In this document: in pieces, positions 62,705 to 64,000 of the stretch
Layout of the letters: every line of letters begins with the position of its first letter
How positions within the stretch are numbered: position 1 is the stretch's first letter
From: Alistipes sp.
Lineage (GTDB): Bacteria > Bacteroidota > Bacteroidia > Bacteroidales > Rikenellaceae
Assembly: GCA_017483225.1 (NCBI GenBank)
Contig: JAFULF010000002.1
Location: 1 to 64,000 of the forward strand
Length of the DNA: 64,000 nt
Direction of reading: 5' to 3'
The notes under the pieces: generated by a model
What the model was told of the DNA's origin: nothing
Seen by the model: the letters and a program-made list of their open reading frames with translations, nothing else
The model's database searches: none
Made by a program: the position numbers and the translations under genes

Positions 62705-64000
62705 ATGAAAATTTTCAAGACACTGCTTTTGGCACTTGCCACGATACTTGTTGCCGCATCTTGCAACAAGGAGGAGAAATTCTCGCTCTCGTTCCGACAG
62801 ATGGGATACTACTTCAAATGGGGTGGCGATGCCGTCAAAGTTACCTACACATCCACAAACGTCATCAAGGTAGAGGTTAAGAAAATCTCCGACAACTGGA
62901 CCTGCGAGGTAAACCACGGAGAGCGCACCCTCACCATCACTCCCCCTGCCGACCCGGGTACCGAGCAGGAGCGTAACGAACTGCGCACAGGCACGCTGAC
63001 CCTCAACGTGACCTCCGAGAAGGGCAACACATCGACCTACGCCCTGACGCTCTACATCATCGGCGACAACGAGGTGATGGTAAACGAGGGGGGCAAGTAC
63101 GCCAACTGCTACGTTGTAACGGAGCCTATTACCGTATATACGATTGATGTGTCGCACGACGGCGGCGGCAACCCGATATCGGGCATAACTGACGTTAAGG
63201 TACTGTGGCAGAGCACAAACAACCCCATCAAGAATGTGGCATACAATGGCGACAATGGCACCGTTTCGTTCTTTGTCGATAACGCCAAGGACGACGACGA
63301 GCAGGATATCTACGAGAACGACAAGATGATTGTGCCGGAGGGCAATGCCGTATTGGCGGCATACAATGCCTCCGAGAATATCCTTTGGAGCTGGCACATC
63401 TGGGTTATCAAGAGCGACGACAACCCACTCGACGACCACACCACATACGCCAACGGCGTGACCTTTATGAACAAGAACCTCGGAGCCTTCGCCAACCACA
63501 ATGGAGAGAGCGAGGATACCGACCTGATACACCGCTCGTATGGCCTCTACTACCAGTGGGGCCGCAAAGACCCATTCCCACGTCCATACTCCTACAACTG
63601 CTCGGGAGGCAATGACGAGCGTATATACAACGCATCGGGCAGTGCCGTATATATCACACCAGAGGAGATGTCGGCGACAAACGGCAATGTGGCATACACC
63701 ATTCAGCACCCGACCACATACATCACCAATGCGGCCAGCGTGGGTGAGGGCGGCGACGGCGTAGGCGACTGGATGAGCACAAGCGACAGCAGCCTCTGGA
63801 ACGATGCCGAGAAGAGCGCATACGACCCGTGTCCTTATGGTTGGAGAGTACCTCGCAGCGGCGCATTCAACGATTTGACTCTGTCGGATGCGGAGGATAG
63901 CCGTGACTTGGAGGAGGCTCGCAAGCGTTACGGCTGGGCCTTGACCGACAAGAACGGCAACACGTACTTCTACCTCGGAGGCGGCTTCCGCTCCTATTAC
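62705..64000 (+). CDS. Surface lipoprotein with FISUMP-like domain, runs off the window end (partial)
   Basis: ATG at 62705; 432 codons remain open to the window end. The signal ends at a lipobox ASC (about Cys20). The following region (about 25-120) is Ig/BACON-like, and GGKYANCYVVTEPITVYTIDV, ILWSWHIWVIKSD, TFMNKNLGA, YGLYYQWGRKDPFPRP and YDPCPYGWRVPRSG are hallmarks of the Fibrobacter-succinogenes-major-paralogous-type domain that Bacteroidetes surface proteins carry. Function: cell-surface adhesion or substrate contact, inferred. No stop is seen, so the 3' end is outside the window. Confidence 0.85.
   Translation, partial: MKIFKTLLLALATILVAASCNKEEKFSLSFRQMGYYFKWGGDAVKVTYTSTNVIKVEVKKISDNWTCEVNHGERTLTITPPADPGTEQERNELRTGTLTLNVTSEKGNTSTYALTLYIIGDNEVMVNEGGKYANCYVVTEPITVYTIDVSHDGGGNPISGITDVKVLWQSTNNPIKNVAYNGDNGTVSFFVDNAKDDDEQDIYENDKMIVPEGNAVLAAYNASENILWSWHIWVIKSDDNPLDDHTTYANGVTFMNKNLGAFANHNGESEDTDLIHRSYGLYYQWGRKDPFPRPYSYNCSGGNDERIYNASGSAVYITPEEMSATNGNVAYTIQHPTTYITNAASVGEGGDGVGDWMSTSDSSLWNDAEKSAYDPCPYGWRVPRSGAFNDLTLSDAEDSRDLEEARKRYGWALTDKNGNTYFYLGGGFRSYY

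Noticed and set aside
62560-62769. 70-residue upstream extension of the CDGSH protein
   Set aside because: It overlaps the divergent lipoprotein's start and promoter, and is unlike the conserved body of the protein.

Overview
This window is a 64 kb piece of a Bacteroidales chromosome. The lineage rests on Bacteroidetes-type promoters (TTTG, about 19-20 nt, TAnnTTTG), a GSCFA protein, fimbrillin-like and BACON-type lipoproteins, a LptA/OstA-like protein, a CapD-like dehydratase, an OPA-family transporter and near absence of Shine-Dalgarno sites. The GC-rich codon use and gene set suit Rikenellaceae, most likely Alistipes, but this is inference without a database search. No rRNA, tRNA, CRISPR array, insertion sequence, integrase or phage gene was recognised, so most of the window is core chromosome.

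Layout. 0.2-4.1 kb (+): rpiB, a GSCFA protein, a divergent alkaline-phosphatase-superfamily lipid/nucleotide phosphodiesterase-like protein, sufE and a SufT/MIP18-like protein, closed by a 20-bp perfect hairpin. 4.2-7.6 kb (-): secreted metallophosphoesterase and typA/bipA. 7.7-17.7 kb (+): aroB, a HAD phosphatase, secA, a dCMP-deaminase-like protein, a nucleoside-diphosphate-sugar dehydratase, an aminotransferase and a PF14907-type nucleotidyltransferase. 17.7-20.1 kb (-): lpxK, purine nucleoside phosphorylase, ssb. 20.2-25.7 kb (+): M23 peptidase lipoprotein, PNPOx-like protein, ispD, a small PH-like membrane protein overlapping a membrane-anchored LytTR regulator, and an acyl-CoA synthetase. 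25.8-28.4 kb (-): valS.

28.5-32.9 kb is the most unusual region. A Bacteroidetes promoter drives a 47-residue ORF, then a 935-residue fimbrillin-like/BACON/Ig-like lipoprotein, which is followed in the same frame, after a single TGA and a Gly-rich linker, by a DNA/RNA non-specific endonuclease. Behind it lies a composite intergenic repeat that recurs at 55.3 kb. 32.9-42.5 kb (+): lon, the Kdo cluster kdsB-kdsA-kdsD, an OPA transporter, a UbiD-family decarboxylase, an HhH/ComEA-like protein and rpsU. 42.6-46.5 kb: small SPFH-like coiled-coil membrane protein (+), AspT/YidE-type transporter (-), S-type sulfatase (+). 46.6-55.1 kb (-): methionine branch hom-metX-metY downstream of an outer-membrane biogenesis trio (two SurA/PpiC-like proteins and an OstA-like protein). 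55.5-57.9 kb (-): epimerase fused to a zinc-finger-like C terminus, and a CPBP membrane protease. 58.1-64 kb: head-GIN protein and AddB-like nuclease (+), twin-CDGSH protein (-), and a surface lipoprotein (+) that runs off the end.

How the genes fit together. Envelope construction dominates: Kdo synthesis (kdsB/A/D), lipid A phosphorylation (lpxK), LPS transport/OM protein folding (OstA-like, SurA-like), secretion (secA), wall remodelling (M23) and sugar-nucleotide modification. Coordinates of starts were moved downstream of the longest open frame where the family alignment, promoter position or spacing required it (rpiB, secA, valS, lon, HhH protein, PpiC-like lipoprotein, CPBP protease, CDGSH protein).
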